From the IMG/VR virus record IMGVR_UViG_3300045110_000117, positions 1 through 37,363 of that record: a stretch of DNA of 37,363 nt; one strand, written 5' to 3'. This document shows positions 1 through 7,852 of the stretch, in pieces. The notes under the pieces are model-generated. The model was given only the letters and a program-made list of their open reading frames with translations. It searched no databases and had not been told where the DNA came from. Numbering within the stretch: position 1 is the first letter of the stretch; each line of letters opens with the position of its first letter. This DNA comes from a virus. The translations under genes and the position numbers were made by a program.

Positions 1-113
1 TCGGCGCCACAATCACACCGACACCGCCACAGAATGCGGTTGCCAATATGCCCAGCTTGCTCGATCACCACGAGCCGATTGAACCGCTGCCCCGTCAAGT
101 CAATGCGCCTCAT
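1..113 (-). CDS. HNH-type endonuclease-like protein, N-terminal fragment
   Basis: Leftward gene cut by the left edge of the window. The 37 visible codons begin MRRIDLTGQRFNRLVVIE and continue into a cysteine-rich stretch, WRCRCDCGA. This matches the N-terminal zinc-ribbon-like part of the phage HNH/AP2-type protein that runs off the right edge (GTVFGRLSVIE, then RCVCGG). The ATG at 113 has AGGGGG five bases upstream. The frame also opens earlier, at an ATG at 194 that overlaps the stop of the upstream gene (ATGA), so a 27-residue extension is possible. The catalytic part is outside the window. Family members are usually selfish, homing-like genes scattered among phage structural genes; that role is inferred here. 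Confidence 0.6.
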   Translation of the reverse strand, partial: MRRIDLTGQRFNRLVVIEQAGHIGNRILWRCRCDCGA

Positions 114-190
114 GTCATCCCCCTGCCAAATGCCGGGAATGATAGCATCTGCGTAGCGGACTCGGATAGTTGCAAGTGCCATACTGGCCT

Positions 191-835
191 TCATGCCAGC
201 ACCATCGCTCTCGCCTGCACCGTCGCCCCGCCGCCGCTGCCGTCGATGCCGGTAAATCCTGCTGGCGGCGTGCGTGCGAATGTGGTGGCGCCGGTATTGA
301 GCGTCCCGGTGTCGGTGCCGGTGCCGCTGTTGTATGCGCTGAACCCGTAATACAGCGTTGCGCCAAGGCTGGTGATATCGAAACCGCCCGTGCCGGTGGC
401 GGGGTTCTGTGCGCCGATGGCGCCATTGTTCCACAGGCTGTTTTGCGGCGAGTAGAACCAGATTTTTTTAGCTGCGACATCGACGGCAACGCCTGCCGTG
501 GTCCCGACCAGGTAGCCGTTCAAATCGGTGCCGACGACCAGGTTACTGCCGGTTTTCCAGATGCCGCCATCGGTTTGAAACCCAACCCCATTAGCGTCGC
601 TGCCGGCGAAACTGGCGAGCGAGGCCGTGGCGTTCATCAGGCCAAACATGAAGCCCTTGGCGCTGTCTCGCGCGCCACAAGTAACCTCTGCGTAAATCTT
701 GCCGGCCGTGAATGACGGCGTGGAGCGCACCGAGCGCCATGCCGCCGTTGCACCGGAGCCGGCGGCGGTCAGGTTGCCCGTCCCGGAAAGTGTGATGCCG
801 ACGTTCTTATCGGCCGGGTTCCAGCTAACCGCCAT
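191..835 (-). CDS. SPRY-like surface or tail-associated protein
   Basis: A 214-residue protein in the late block, one base overlapping the stop of the collagen-like fibre gene upstream (TGATG). It is glycine-, threonine- and alanine-rich with no signal peptide. The order of motifs resembles a phage SPRY/B30.2-type beta-sandwich: an opening VSWNPADKN, KIYAEVTCGA, GFMFGLMNATA, GVGFQTDGGIW, a central DVAAKKIWFYSPQN and a C-terminal LYYGFSAYN. SPRY domains bind proteins or glycans. At the end of the head/tail gene run it is most plausibly a virion surface or fibre-tip protein. The family call rests on pattern recall and the function is inferred. The C-terminus (about residues 185-214) is a low-complexity tail. 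Confidence 0.55.
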   Translation of the reverse strand: MAVSWNPADKNVGITLSGTGNLTAAGSGATAAWRSVRSTPSFTAGKIYAEVTCGARDSAKGFMFGLMNATASLASFAGSDANGVGFQTDGGIWKTGSNLVVGTDLNGYLVGTTAGVAVDVAAKKIWFYSPQNSLWNNGAIGAQNPATGTGGFDITSLGATLYYGFSAYNSGTGTDTGTLNTGATTFARTPPAGFTGIDGSGGGATVQARAMVLA

Positions 836-1869
836 CAGACGCGCGCCGCCAGGATGGTGATGGAAATGTCACTTAAAGTGGCATCCTGGGTTGGAGCAAT
901 GATCTGGAGCACGTCGCCGACCGCGAGGCTGCCGCCCGCCCCGGCGAGCGTGGCGCTGATTTTGCTGGCGCTGGTGACCGTGACGGTGCCGAGGGCTGTG
1001 GTCGTGGTGCCGCCTGCAATCTTGTTCACAGTGAAGACCGCCGACGCTGTGGTCTGTGTGCTGTCGAACACCGTGGTGCCTGCCAAGCCGGCCGGAATCG
1101 TGAGGGCCATGGCCATGGGCACGTTCACGATGGCGCCTGTGCTGGGTTTGCCAGAGAACGGGAAGGATATCGGCACTTGCTGCACCTCGACGGGTAGCTG
1201 GGCATAGCTGGCGGTGCCGGTGATGGTCCCGAAGGTGGCGGGCGCGGGGGTCAGCGTTACCACCCCCATGGTCGTCACCCGGCCTTTAAGATCGACCGTC
1301 ACCACAGGGACATGCGTGCCGTCGCCATAGACGCCCGCAGAGACGCCCGAGGCTGCCAGGGTGGGGTTGGGGTAGCTCCCGGCCAAATCGCCGCCAGCGG
1401 AGCCGCTAGGGGCGCCACCGCCGGTAGCGGTGCTGGTGATGGTGCCGCCCGCGATGCTGATCCCGGTGCCGATCGCCGATACGGTGCCGGCGTTCCACTG
1501 GACGGCGAGGCTGCCGCTGGTGGTAATCGGGCCGCCGCTGATGCCTGGCCCTGTCGTGGCAATGCTGGTGACGCTACCGCTGGATGGTCCGGGCGGTCCC
1601 GCTGGACCTGTTCCGCCGGCCGCTCCCGCGCTGCCGGCGGGGCCTCTGAGGTTGGCGATGATCGTGTAGTGCCCAGCCGTGCGCTGATACAGATCCCCGG
1701 TCGTCGTATTCAGCCACATGTCGCCGTCTTTGCCGGTGGCGTCGGATGGCGCACCCGCCCCGCTGCGGATCTGGTTGGATTGCCCGAGGGCGATGGCAGC
1801 ATTGAGCGCCGCTGCCGACAGCGTATCGCCTGTTTCGAACGGATACGCGAGGTCGCTGGTTCCGCTCAT
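835..1869 (-). CDS. Collagen-like tail fibre protein
   Basis: Protein of 344 residues. The ATG at 1869 overlaps the stop of the gp4-like gene (ATGA), so the longer open frame to 2088 is not needed. Residues 1-70 contain [16 protein letters not shown], a common phage fibre motif. Residues 75-94 are a short collagen-like Gly-X-Y segment rich in GPAG and GPPGP. Around residues 160-205 lies [14 protein letters not shown] followed by [10 protein letters not shown], also a recurrent fibre signature. The C-terminal half is beta-rich, low-complexity Thr/Ala/Val sequence. The protein probably forms a trimeric fibre or appendage. The next gene downstream is the SPRY-like protein, so the two may form one adhesion structure. 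Confidence 0.7.
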   Translation of the reverse strand: MSGTSDLAYPFETGDTLSAAALNAAIALGQSNQIRSGAGAPSDATGKDGDMWLNTTTGDLYQRTAGHYTIIANLRGPAGSAGAAGGTGPAGPPGPSSGSVTSIATTGPGISGGPITTSGSLAVQWNAGTVSAIGTGISIAGGTITSTATGGGAPSGSAGGDLAGSYPNPTLAASGVSAGVYGDGTHVPVVTVDLKGRVTTMGVVTLTPAPATFGTITGTASYAQLPVEVQQVPISFPFSGKPSTGAIVNVPMAMALTIPAGLAGTTVFDSTQTTASAVFTVNKIAGGTTTTALGTVTVTSASKISATLAGAGGSLAVGDVLQIIAPTQDATLSDISITILAARV

Positions 1870-2633
1870 AGCAACACCGAATTTCCACCTACGGTCCAGG
1901 CTCGATCGAGCCCGCGCCCGGCCCAGGAGCTGACATCCCCGCTGCGGCTGCCGATGCCGGGCATGCCGAGGGTGCCTATTTGCGTGTTTGCCATCATGAC
2001 GACGTTGGTTGCCTGGCGCATGGCGGCGGCGTGATCGGGTCGTGCGGGCAGCCCGTAGGCCATCTGCATTCGCAGGCACAGCGACCACATCAGCGCCTCC
2101 AGATACTCGGGCGGCAGCCCCAGCGGGTCCACCAGGGTCGTGTAAATCGGCAGCGCGGCCTTGAGCACCAGCGTCAGTTCCATTTGCTGCGCGGCCGGCG
2201 GGACCGGCCAGAAGTAAACGCGCCCCTGTGGCCAGGAGGTGTTGAGGAATACGGCGGACGGCAGGCTCTTGAGGTTTTTGATGCTGATGGTGGCCCAGTC
2301 CTCTTTAGCCACGATGACGGCCAGCGGGATGTCCACCGGCGTCGTGCCCGCCAGCGGCAGCAGCCTGCACCAGGCCGCGTGGATCTTGGTCGGGCGGACT
2401 GCCACGTCGAAATCGGCACCCGGCCCAATCGAGTAGTAGTCGGCCCCGGTTGCCGTCAGCGATATCTCGGCCTCGTTCCAGACGAGCCACCGTTTTTGTT
2501 GCCACTGGGCCATGAGCATGCGGAGCAGATCGAGGCCGGTATTGCTGTCCTCGGCGAGCGGGGTTTGCCCGACGCCGTTCAAATTACTGGCACGGAGGCA
2601 GAACGATATCAAATCTCCGGTCGTCTCGATCAT
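1866..2633 (-). CDS. P22 gp4-like tail accessory factor / head completion protein
   Basis: Protein of 255 residues. In P22, gp4 plugs onto the portal after packaging and bridges it to the tail hub. Features matching this family are the N-terminal helical part ([19 protein letters not shown], then [17 protein letters not shown]), a central [10 protein letters not shown] segment, the beta strand RVYFWPVPP, and the helical C-terminus with [16 protein letters not shown]. The gene lies downstream of the coat gene as in P22-like phages. A 134-base spacer with a strong hairpin separates it from the gene transcribed before it, unlike the overlaps elsewhere. The P22 gp10 hub, normally next, is not seen in the window. 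Confidence 0.7.
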   Translation of the reverse strand: MIETTGDLISFCLRASNLNGVGQTPLAEDSNTGLDLLRMLMAQWQQKRWLVWNEAEISLTATGADYYSIGPGADFDVAVRPTKIHAAWCRLLPLAGTTPVDIPLAVIVAKEDWATISIKNLKSLPSAVFLNTSWPQGRVYFWPVPPAAQQMELTLVLKAALPIYTTLVDPLGLPPEYLEALMWSLCLRMQMAYGLPARPDHAAAMRQATNVVMMANTQIGTLGMPGIGSRSGDVSSWAGRGLDRAWTVGGNSVLL

Positions 2634-2681
2634 GGTATGGATTCCGAGAATGCAGCCGGTTTGGGAAATGGGTCAGTAGTT

Positions 2682-2718
2682 GCCCCCCGATTCTGCTCGG
2701 GACCGACGCTCGGGGGGC
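2682..2718 (-). terminator. Intergenic GC hairpin, possible attenuator or terminator
   Basis: A perfect 9-bp inverted repeat, GCCCCCCGA (2682-2690) and TCGGGGGGC (2710-2718), with a 19-base loop lies between the small head-protein gene (2768-3142) and the gp4-like gene. There is no U-tract on either strand, so classical intrinsic termination is doubtful. It could instead slow polymerase, act in RNA processing or set the level of the tail genes. Confidence 0.45.
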
Positions 2719-2767
2719 GGCACGCCTTGGCTTCAGGTGGGGAGGCACCCGGTCCCGGCAGGCTGGG

Positions 2768-3142
2768 CTATGCCGACAGGATGCTGAACCAGAGGCCTGG
2801 CCCAGGAGACACGAACTGGGCCTTGCCAGCCGCCGCCACGCTGATGCCGGTTGCGGCGGCAACGGTATTGATCGTGTCCGACGTGCCGGGTGCTGCGAAC
2901 ACCTGGCAGGCCGCCACGCCGCTGTTGACCAGCGAGATCTCCTGCCCACCCACAGCGGGCGGCAGGGACACGCTGTCGGCGGCGGTGGCGCAGACGCTGA
3001 GGCGGTTGTAGCAGGCGGGCAGCGGCAGTGCGGCGGCGCGTGTGCCGCCAGCCGTAGCTGTCAGGGCGGGGGCGAAGCTTTTGCCTCCGCCGCCGACCAA
3101 CTGCCCCGGATCGAATAGCTGTGGTCCGCGATCGTATGCCAT
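2768..3142 (-). CDS. Small head-associated protein, possible decoration protein
   Basis: A 124-residue protein starting nine bases after the coat stop, with an in-range AGGAGG upstream of its ATG. It opens with MAYDRGPQLFDPGQLVGGGG and continues as Ala/Gly/Val-rich beta-prone sequence. Three cysteines are visible (in LPACYNRLSVCAT and AACQVF). No family is recognised with certainty. Immediately after the coat gene, small proteins of this size in related phages are often head decoration or stabilisation proteins, so that is the best guess. The product is likely abundant because it is translated next to coat. A purely hypothetical structural protein is the alternative. Confidence 0.5.
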   Translation of the reverse strand: MAYDRGPQLFDPGQLVGGGGKSFAPALTATAGGTRAAALPLPACYNRLSVCATAADSVSLPPAVGGQEISLVNSGVAACQVFAAPGTSDTINTVAAATGISVAAAGKAQFVSPGPGLWFSILSA

Positions 3143-3151
3143 GGCTGCCTC

Positions 3152-4345
3152 CTAGTTCGCGACCAGGCGAACGGCGAGTTGCGGCCGAAGAGGCACGGCG
3201 CCCCAGAGCACGTCGATGCGGATCGGGAAGGTGTCGTCGCTGATGCTGTATTGCCGCACGGCGCGCATCGAGATGCCGTCCTTGACCACCCGCGAGGCCA
3301 TGTCCACGCCTCCGGGCATTACGAGGTCGGCGGTGGCGAAGGTGAACGCGTCGGGATGGAAGGCGAGCGACAGCCCAGTTGCTACGCTTGCAGTGTTCAT
3401 AAACGTGAGCGTGGAGGTGGTGCCGTTCGGGGAGTTGCTGACGTTCTGGTTTGGCCCGCTGGTGACGATTGCGGGTGCGATGGCCATATTGCCCGCGCCG
3501 CCGGTGTATGCCGCCGTGAGCACGAACTGCTGCAACACGCCGGTATTGGCCTTGGTCTCGGGGTGAACCCTGAACACGCCCGCAATCGTAAACACGTCGC
3601 CGGCATTTCCCGCCCCGGTTCCGGTCGTCACCGCCAGCGTGCTGCCGGTCTGTGCGGCCGGTGCTGCGAGGTAGGTGGCACTTTCGGCGCCGCGCGTCTG
3701 GGTCGAGAGGTGGGTGTTCTCGGCCCATTCAAAGCCGCCGGACAGGCCCATTACGCCATCGGTGTATTGCTTGGCGATCTGCGTCGACTGTTGGAATAAT
3801 CCCTTAAGCGAATCGACAAGGTCCACATTCGTTTGCGTGTTGATACGAAGTAGCCACTGCTTGGACTGCGGCGTGAGGTTGTCGAGGAGCAGCTTGCGGG
3901 CTACCAACACGTCCTTGAAGGTCTGCGGCGAGCCTGCGGTGCCGACCTGGTTCCATACCGCGGGCCAGCACATATTGATGGTGGCGGCCTCGATGCTCGC
4001 CGCGAGCTGGGCGATGGCCGGCTCGATGTAGCGGGCCGAGAACTCGTCGATGCTCAGCGTGAGTTCGGCGCTGCTGAAGCTGAAATCGACGTGGTATTGG
4101 TTGGTGATCGGCAGGCTGACCGAAGTCTCGATGGTGTTCTGGAGCGACAGGGCGGGCGTGGTGCTGGTGGTGTATTGCACCGGGAGGCGAATGCGGAGCG
4201 TGCTGCCGATCTTGGCGCCTGAGTTGGCGAAGGAATCATCATACTGCCGGTTTATTGCGCCAACGAAATTACAGCGCTGATGCAAAATTGCTAACGCTTT
4301 TGCAGTGATCATGGAAATGGTGAGGAGGGTATTTGTTGCGGGCAT
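3152..4345 (-). CDS. Major coat protein, P22 gp5-like
   Basis: A 397-residue protein that forms the icosahedral head with the scaffold encoded just upstream; P22 coat is 430 residues. The start MPATNTLLTISMITAKALA is typical of the P22-coat family, whose N-terminal arm packs along the subunit. Further family-like landmarks are RQYDDSFA near residue 35, SIDEFSARYIEPAIAQLA near 100-117 and the C-terminal DVLWGAVPLRPQLAVRL. A beta-rich, Ala/Thr-rich insertion at about residues 235-320 corresponds to the telokin-like I-domain region. The ribosome binding site (AAAGGGG, six bases from the ATG) lies inside the arm of a long stem described separately, suggesting translational control. Confidence 0.85.
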   Translation of the reverse strand: MPATNTLLTISMITAKALAILHQRCNFVGAINRQYDDSFANSGAKIGSTLRIRLPVQYTTSTTPALSLQNTIETSVSLPITNQYHVDFSFSSAELTLSIDEFSARYIEPAIAQLAASIEAATINMCWPAVWNQVGTAGSPQTFKDVLVARKLLLDNLTPQSKQWLLRINTQTNVDLVDSLKGLFQQSTQIAKQYTDGVMGLSGGFEWAENTHLSTQTRGAESATYLAAPAAQTGSTLAVTTGTGAGNAGDVFTIAGVFRVHPETKANTGVLQQFVLTAAYTGGAGNMAIAPAIVTSGPNQNVSNSPNGTTSTLTFMNTASVATGLSLAFHPDAFTFATADLVMPGGVDMASRVVKDGISMRAVRQYSISDDTFPIRIDVLWGAVPLRPQLAVRLVAN

Positions 4346-4350
4346 TGTTT

Positions 4351-4438
4351 GCCCCTTTCGTCACTAGTTGCGAGGAAAGGGCTCCGCACCGACATGGCGG
4401 GTCTTGGAGCCTCGAATACTCGCTGTGACGAAAGGGGG
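4351..4438 (-). promoter_or_regulatory. RNA hairpin sequestering the coat-gene ribosome binding site
   Basis: CCCCTTTCGTCAC (4352-4364) and GTGACGAAAGGGG (4425-4437) form a perfect 13-bp inverted repeat separated by 60 bases. Inside are nested pairs: GCGAG/CTCGC (4370-4374/4419-4423) and GGCTCC/GGAGCC (4380-4385/4406-4411). In the leftward transcript the 3' arm contains AAAGGGG, the only Shine-Dalgarno-like sequence of the coat gene. The remaining 4439-4552 holds no recognisable gene or signal. Confidence 0.65.
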
Positions 4439-4552
4439 TAGCCGCAATCACAGACGGATTGGCACGGCGCAGCGCGGTTTAGGGTCGGGCGCGACGACCT
4501 TGGGCACGATGCAGCGGCATGACCCGGCCGCGACGGGGTGGATGAGCGGGCG

Positions 4553-5314
4553 TTAGCCCCGGCGTTGCTGGCGTTCGAGATTCTGTTTCATATAAAGATC
4601 GACCAGCGATTGGCCGTCGGCGTTGTATTCGTTGAACTGCGGCGATGCGCGTCCCGTCACCGGGCGGATTGGCGCGGGTGCGTTGGTAACCGGCCGCGGG
4701 GCATGCACGGCCCGCCCGGCTCCGTCCTCGATCTGGGCGGCGTATTTGCCCAACGCGACGGCGCGTCCCTCCAGCGTTTGGATGCTAGCGATGCGCTGGA
4801 CGGCGGCGGGATCGTCGGCCAATGCCGCAGTGACGCGCACGCCGCCCGGCATATTGACGAGGAGCTGCGCGATGCCGGGGTCGGCGCCCAGGTCGATCAG
4901 ATCCTTCGTCTTCTGGCCCCAGTCCGGATACTGCGCGTTGCCTTCCTCATGGAAGCGCCGCTGGAGCAGCTTGGCCTCGGCCTTGGCTTCGGCTGCCGCC
5001 TCGATCTGGGCGCGCTCCTGCTGGTATTGCAGCTCGGGGCTGGCCTGTTGCTGCGGCACCTGGGCTGCGATGCGGCGCAGGCGTTCGTTTTCGTCGTTGA
5101 TGCGGGCGAACTCACGTTCTCTGGCCGAGAGCTTGGCGGTGAGTTCGGCAAAGCGTCGGTCGCCCCGGCTCTTGGCCTCGGCCGCCTGTTCCGGCGTTTG
5201 CTCGGAGGTTTCCGGGGAAGGTGCCGGTTGTCCGGAATCTGGCGTTACTGTCGGCTCGGTTGCGGGCGCAGGTTCGCCTTCGGCCGAGGCCGGTGCGTTG
5301 GGCTGGTCGCTCAT
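4553..5314 (-). CDS. Scaffolding protein
   Basis: A 253-residue hydrophilic protein directly upstream of coat, the position of gp8 in P22. Scaffolds direct coat assembly and leave the procapsid. The ATG at 5314 (MSDQPNAPASAEGE) has AGAGG seven bases upstream; the longer open frame reads through a portion resembling neither family nor neighbours. Residues 1-50 are acidic and proline-rich. About 50-130 is a charged helical, coiled-coil-like region (AKLSAREREFARINDENERL, then glutamine-rich QQQASPELQYQQERA and a run of Ala/Glu/Lys). The rest is helical, ending in basic LERQQRRG, as expected for a coat-binding C-terminus. Confidence 0.75.
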   Translation of the reverse strand: MSDQPNAPASAEGEPAPATEPTVTPDSGQPAPSPETSEQTPEQAAEAKSRGDRRFAELTAKLSAREREFARINDENERLRRIAAQVPQQQASPELQYQQERAQIEAAAEAKAEAKLLQRRFHEEGNAQYPDWGQKTKDLIDLGADPGIAQLLVNMPGGVRVTAALADDPAAVQRIASIQTLEGRAVALGKYAAQIEDGAGRAVHAPRPVTNAPAPIRPVTGRASPQFNEYNADGQSLVDLYMKQNLERQQRRG

Positions 5315-5336
5315 GGGGTGCCTCTGGTAGTGGCGG

Positions 5337-6425
5337 TTATTCGTCGCGGCGATTTGCCACGGCAGCACCGCCAGCCAATCCGGCGGCGCCATACAGCATG
5401 TTTCGGGATGCGGCTTTGCTGGGGTCGAAGTCTGCCGATGTCGCGCGAATCTTCGACGGGTCAGCCATGGCAATCGAATGGCCGCCTTCGTCTTTCACGA
5501 CCCATCCGGAATAGCCCAGGCGTTGCAGCAGTGCGCGCTGTTCGGCTGGCGCCATGCTGCCCGAGGCTGCGTATGGGCTGGGATAATCGCCGCCCTCGAT
5601 GCTTTCATAGCCCCAGAACGGTTCGGCGACTGGCTGTGATTCCAGCTTCATCGGCAGCGCATGTTCATTCTCGCCCGCATAGTTGTGCCATTCGCTTTCC
5701 GGCACGGCCTCGGTGTAATGCCGTTGCGCCGCCCGCTGCCGGGTCAGGTTGACATAGGCATTTTCGGCTTTTGACAGGCCGGGAAGTTCAATCTTGTCCT
5801 GTCCGCTGGCTATCGCCTTGTATTGCCCATAGGTCAGTTCCTGCGGCAACCAGCCTTCCGGCAGCGGATCGCGTCCCCAGATTTTGCCGCCGAGATATGC
5901 CGGGATGATCTGCATTCCGCCGCGTTCGGCGGGGGCTGTCGGGCCTGCCAGCGCGGGGTGTTCCATGCCCCCCGATGAAGCGCCGCGCATGGCGCCTTCG
6001 GGGGTTGGGGCAAAGTATGATCCGCCGCGCCAGTTGCTCGGCTTGAACTCGGCGAAATCGTAGGGCGTTGCGTGATACATCGGGTTCGCCGTGTCGAAGC
6101 CCATGGCGCGGGCGCGTTCCATTCGGCTAGCCACGTCCATTGGCAGGTTCTTTAGCCCCGCCATGAAGCCGCCGCCCATGGCGCCGATATCGCTGGGTCC
6201 GAAGCCCATCAGGACAGCCTGCGCCTGGGCGCGCATGCCGGCTGGCGTCAGTTGCCCAGTGTTGGGGTCCACCAGCCCGTTGGCGATGTCCTGTGCCCTC
6301 TGGCGTGCCACTGTGTCGGCGCCGGTTAGCCATGCCGCCCCGCCTGCGGGTGCGTTCAGATATAGCGCGTTGTCCTCTTGCCCCAGCGGGCCGGGAATTT
6401 GCAGGGCGTTTGGCGGCTGTGCCAT
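5337..6425 (-). CDS. ADP-ribosyltransferase-like phage protein 1
   Basis: A 362-residue protein between scaffold and portal. Residues 1-90 share a leader with the second ART-like protein (DPNTGQLTPAGMRAQAQA, then FGPSDIGAMGG). Residues 116-140 carry the ART-type signature MYHATPYDFAEF followed by GGSYFAPTPEGA, equivalent to the H-T and Y-F/A strands of PARP-like ART folds. ADPSKIRATSADFDPSKA near residue 330 matches the usual closing strand of polyvalent-type ART domains. The C-terminus is hydrophobic and glycine-rich (YGAAGLAGGAAVA). The role is inferred: a virion-packaged effector that modifies host proteins on injection, as T4 Alt does. The third catalytic residue cannot be assigned by eye. 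Confidence 0.6.
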   Translation of the reverse strand: MAQPPNALQIPGPLGQEDNALYLNAPAGGAAWLTGADTVARQRAQDIANGLVDPNTGQLTPAGMRAQAQAVLMGFGPSDIGAMGGGFMAGLKNLPMDVASRMERARAMGFDTANPMYHATPYDFAEFKPSNWRGGSYFAPTPEGAMRGASSGGMEHPALAGPTAPAERGGMQIIPAYLGGKIWGRDPLPEGWLPQELTYGQYKAIASGQDKIELPGLSKAENAYVNLTRQRAAQRHYTEAVPESEWHNYAGENEHALPMKLESQPVAEPFWGYESIEGGDYPSPYAASGSMAPAEQRALLQRLGYSGWVVKDEGGHSIAMADPSKIRATSADFDPSKAASRNMLYGAAGLAGGAAVANRRDE

Positions 6426-6428
6426 GGT

Positions 6429-6776
6429 TTAGCGGGGCGCTGACGGCGCCACGTCGTGGGTGTAGTTGCCCGGCTCATCGTCGGCCGGGTGGGGTGCCAG
6501 GCTGCCGCGCATGGTGGCGATCTCGGCCTCCAGTTCCAGAACGCGGGCTTTATGTGTGGCGCCATACTTCATCAACGCCAATGCCAGCTTGCTATCGGCG
6601 TTCGGTTCGGCGTCCAGCCCGGTCATCTGGTCGTCAAGCGTGGCGCGCAGGTGCCTGATTTCCTCGCGCAGCCGCTCGATAGTAGCGGTATCCACGGTGA
6701 CGCGGTCGCGCCAGGCGTTGATTTCCTCACGCTGGTGCTCGATCTCGGCGAGGAGTTCGGTGACGTTCTCGCTCAT
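6429..6776 (-). CDS. Coiled-coil protein between the two ART-like genes
   Basis: A 115-residue protein overlapping the stop of ART-like protein 2 (ATGA) and ending three bases before ART-like protein 1. Residues 1-55 are a continuous charged helix with heptad character (VTELLAEIEHQREEINAWRD, TIERLREEIRHLRATLDD). A second short helix, KARVLELEAEIATMRG, lies near residue 77-92. The tail is proline-rich and disordered. No enzymatic motif is visible. The tight coupling to both ART-like genes suggests a partner, chaperone or packaging adaptor for them, but this is inference. Confidence 0.55.
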   Translation of the reverse strand: MSENVTELLAEIEHQREEINAWRDRVTVDTATIERLREEIRHLRATLDDQMTGLDAEPNADSKLALALMKYGATHKARVLELEAEIATMRGSLAPHPADDEPGNYTHDVAPSAPR

Positions 6777-7849
6777 TGGCTGCCCTGGTCCTGTCCGCCT
6801 GCGGCTGTGGCAGCGGCGCCGCCGCCGATCAGCCCGGCGATGCCGTAGCGGCGGACTATTTCCATGGTGGCGGGATCGAAGACGACGTGGTTGTGGGTGG
6901 CGTCAGGGTGGTCCGGTTCCAAGTGCCGGCTGCCCCGGTCGAGGTAGCGAATGCCTGGGATGCCAGCCTCGCGCAGACCCGTGGTGGCGGCCATGTCGAA
7001 GCTGGGATCCTTGCTGGAAGGTCCGAAATAATCGCCGGCCTTGCGGTAGAGTGCGGCGCCTTTGACGATGTCGAAATCGCGCGGATCGATGCCTACCCGA
7101 CGCGCCATATCCTGCACCTGCGGGTTTTGCTCGCCGATCGGTTTGTTCCAGTGCAGAAAATCTTCCGGCTCTGCGTGGATGTTGACCTCATACATATGGC
7201 CGCCACGATTGGCATTCCGCGCGACTTCGTGGGCGTCGAATGCCGTCTTCAATGCTGCGGGGTCGGCTATATCCCACCGCTTCGCCCAATCCGGATGTGC
7301 CCTCATGGCTGCGATGGCCTGCGATGCTGTCTCGAAGCCGAGATAATCATCGGCTTTCAGCGCAGCCTTGAACTCAGGCGAGATCGGTGTCGGCTGTGAG
7401 GGGGGGGGCAGATATCCCTGCGAGGTGCCCTCGCGCTCGGCGGTATACATGCCCTGCCCGAACACCTGTGAGCCTTCCCCGGTGCCGATCTTGCTCATGT
7501 TGAACTCGCCCAGCGGGTTCTTCGGGGTCGGCGGGAACAAGTGTGGAGAGCCGTGATAGTTCTTTATCAGCCCGGCCATGCCGCCGACCATGCCAACGTC
7601 CGCCGGTCCAAAGCCACCGGCTATGTTCTGCGCCTGTGCCTGCCAGCCCTGTGGGGTAAATTGCCCTGTTGCCGGGTCAATATTCCCCAGTTCGATCTGC
7701 CGCTGCCGATCCCGCGCGAGGAAGTCATTATACAGCCGGATGTTCTCGTCCGTGGCACCAGCCCAGTCGGGTTGCGGCGGCCCGGCGAGCATGTTGGTGC
7801 GCGCCTCGGGCGGCGGCTGGATGCGGAGCGGGTTGAAGCGGTCGGGCAT
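6773..7849 (-). CDS. ADP-ribosyltransferase-like phage protein 2
   Basis: A 358-residue paralogue of the other ART-like protein. The leader DPATGQFTPQGWQAQAQN with FGPADVGMVGG (about residues 58-91) aligns with it. The ART-type core is clearer here: KNYHGSPH at 96-103, FGQGMYTAE at 130-138, MYEVNIHAEPEDFLHW near 220, GIPGIRYLDRGSR near 290 and NHVVFDPATMEIVRRYG near 320. The H, Y-T and closing VVFDP strands follow the order of phage polyvalent-type ART domains. A glycine-rich hydrophobic tail follows (GIAGLIGGGAAA). It starts three bases after the portal stop. Residues PPP near 146 are encoded by a nine-base homopolymer that could slip. Target and activity are unknown. Confidence 0.65.
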   Translation of the reverse strand: MPDRFNPLRIQPPPEARTNMLAGPPQPDWAGATDENIRLYNDFLARDRQRQIELGNIDPATGQFTPQGWQAQAQNIAGGFGPADVGMVGGMAGLIKNYHGSPHLFPPTPKNPLGEFNMSKIGTGEGSQVFGQGMYTAEREGTSQGYLPPPSQPTPISPEFKAALKADDYLGFETASQAIAAMRAHPDWAKRWDIADPAALKTAFDAHEVARNANRGGHMYEVNIHAEPEDFLHWNKPIGEQNPQVQDMARRVGIDPRDFDIVKGAALYRKAGDYFGPSSKDPSFDMAATTGLREAGIPGIRYLDRGSRHLEPDHPDATHNHVVFDPATMEIVRRYGIAGLIGGGAAATAAGGQDQGSQ

Positions 7850-7852
7850 TGG

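Noticed and set aside
835-2088. Longer collagen-like fibre frame to 2088
   Set aside because: The N-terminal extension is Arg/His-rich noise overlapping the gp4-like gene; ATG 1869 is coupled by ATGA.
4538-5752. A 404-codon rightward frame
   Set aside because: Antisense to the scaffold and ART-like gene, typical of high-GC shadow frames.
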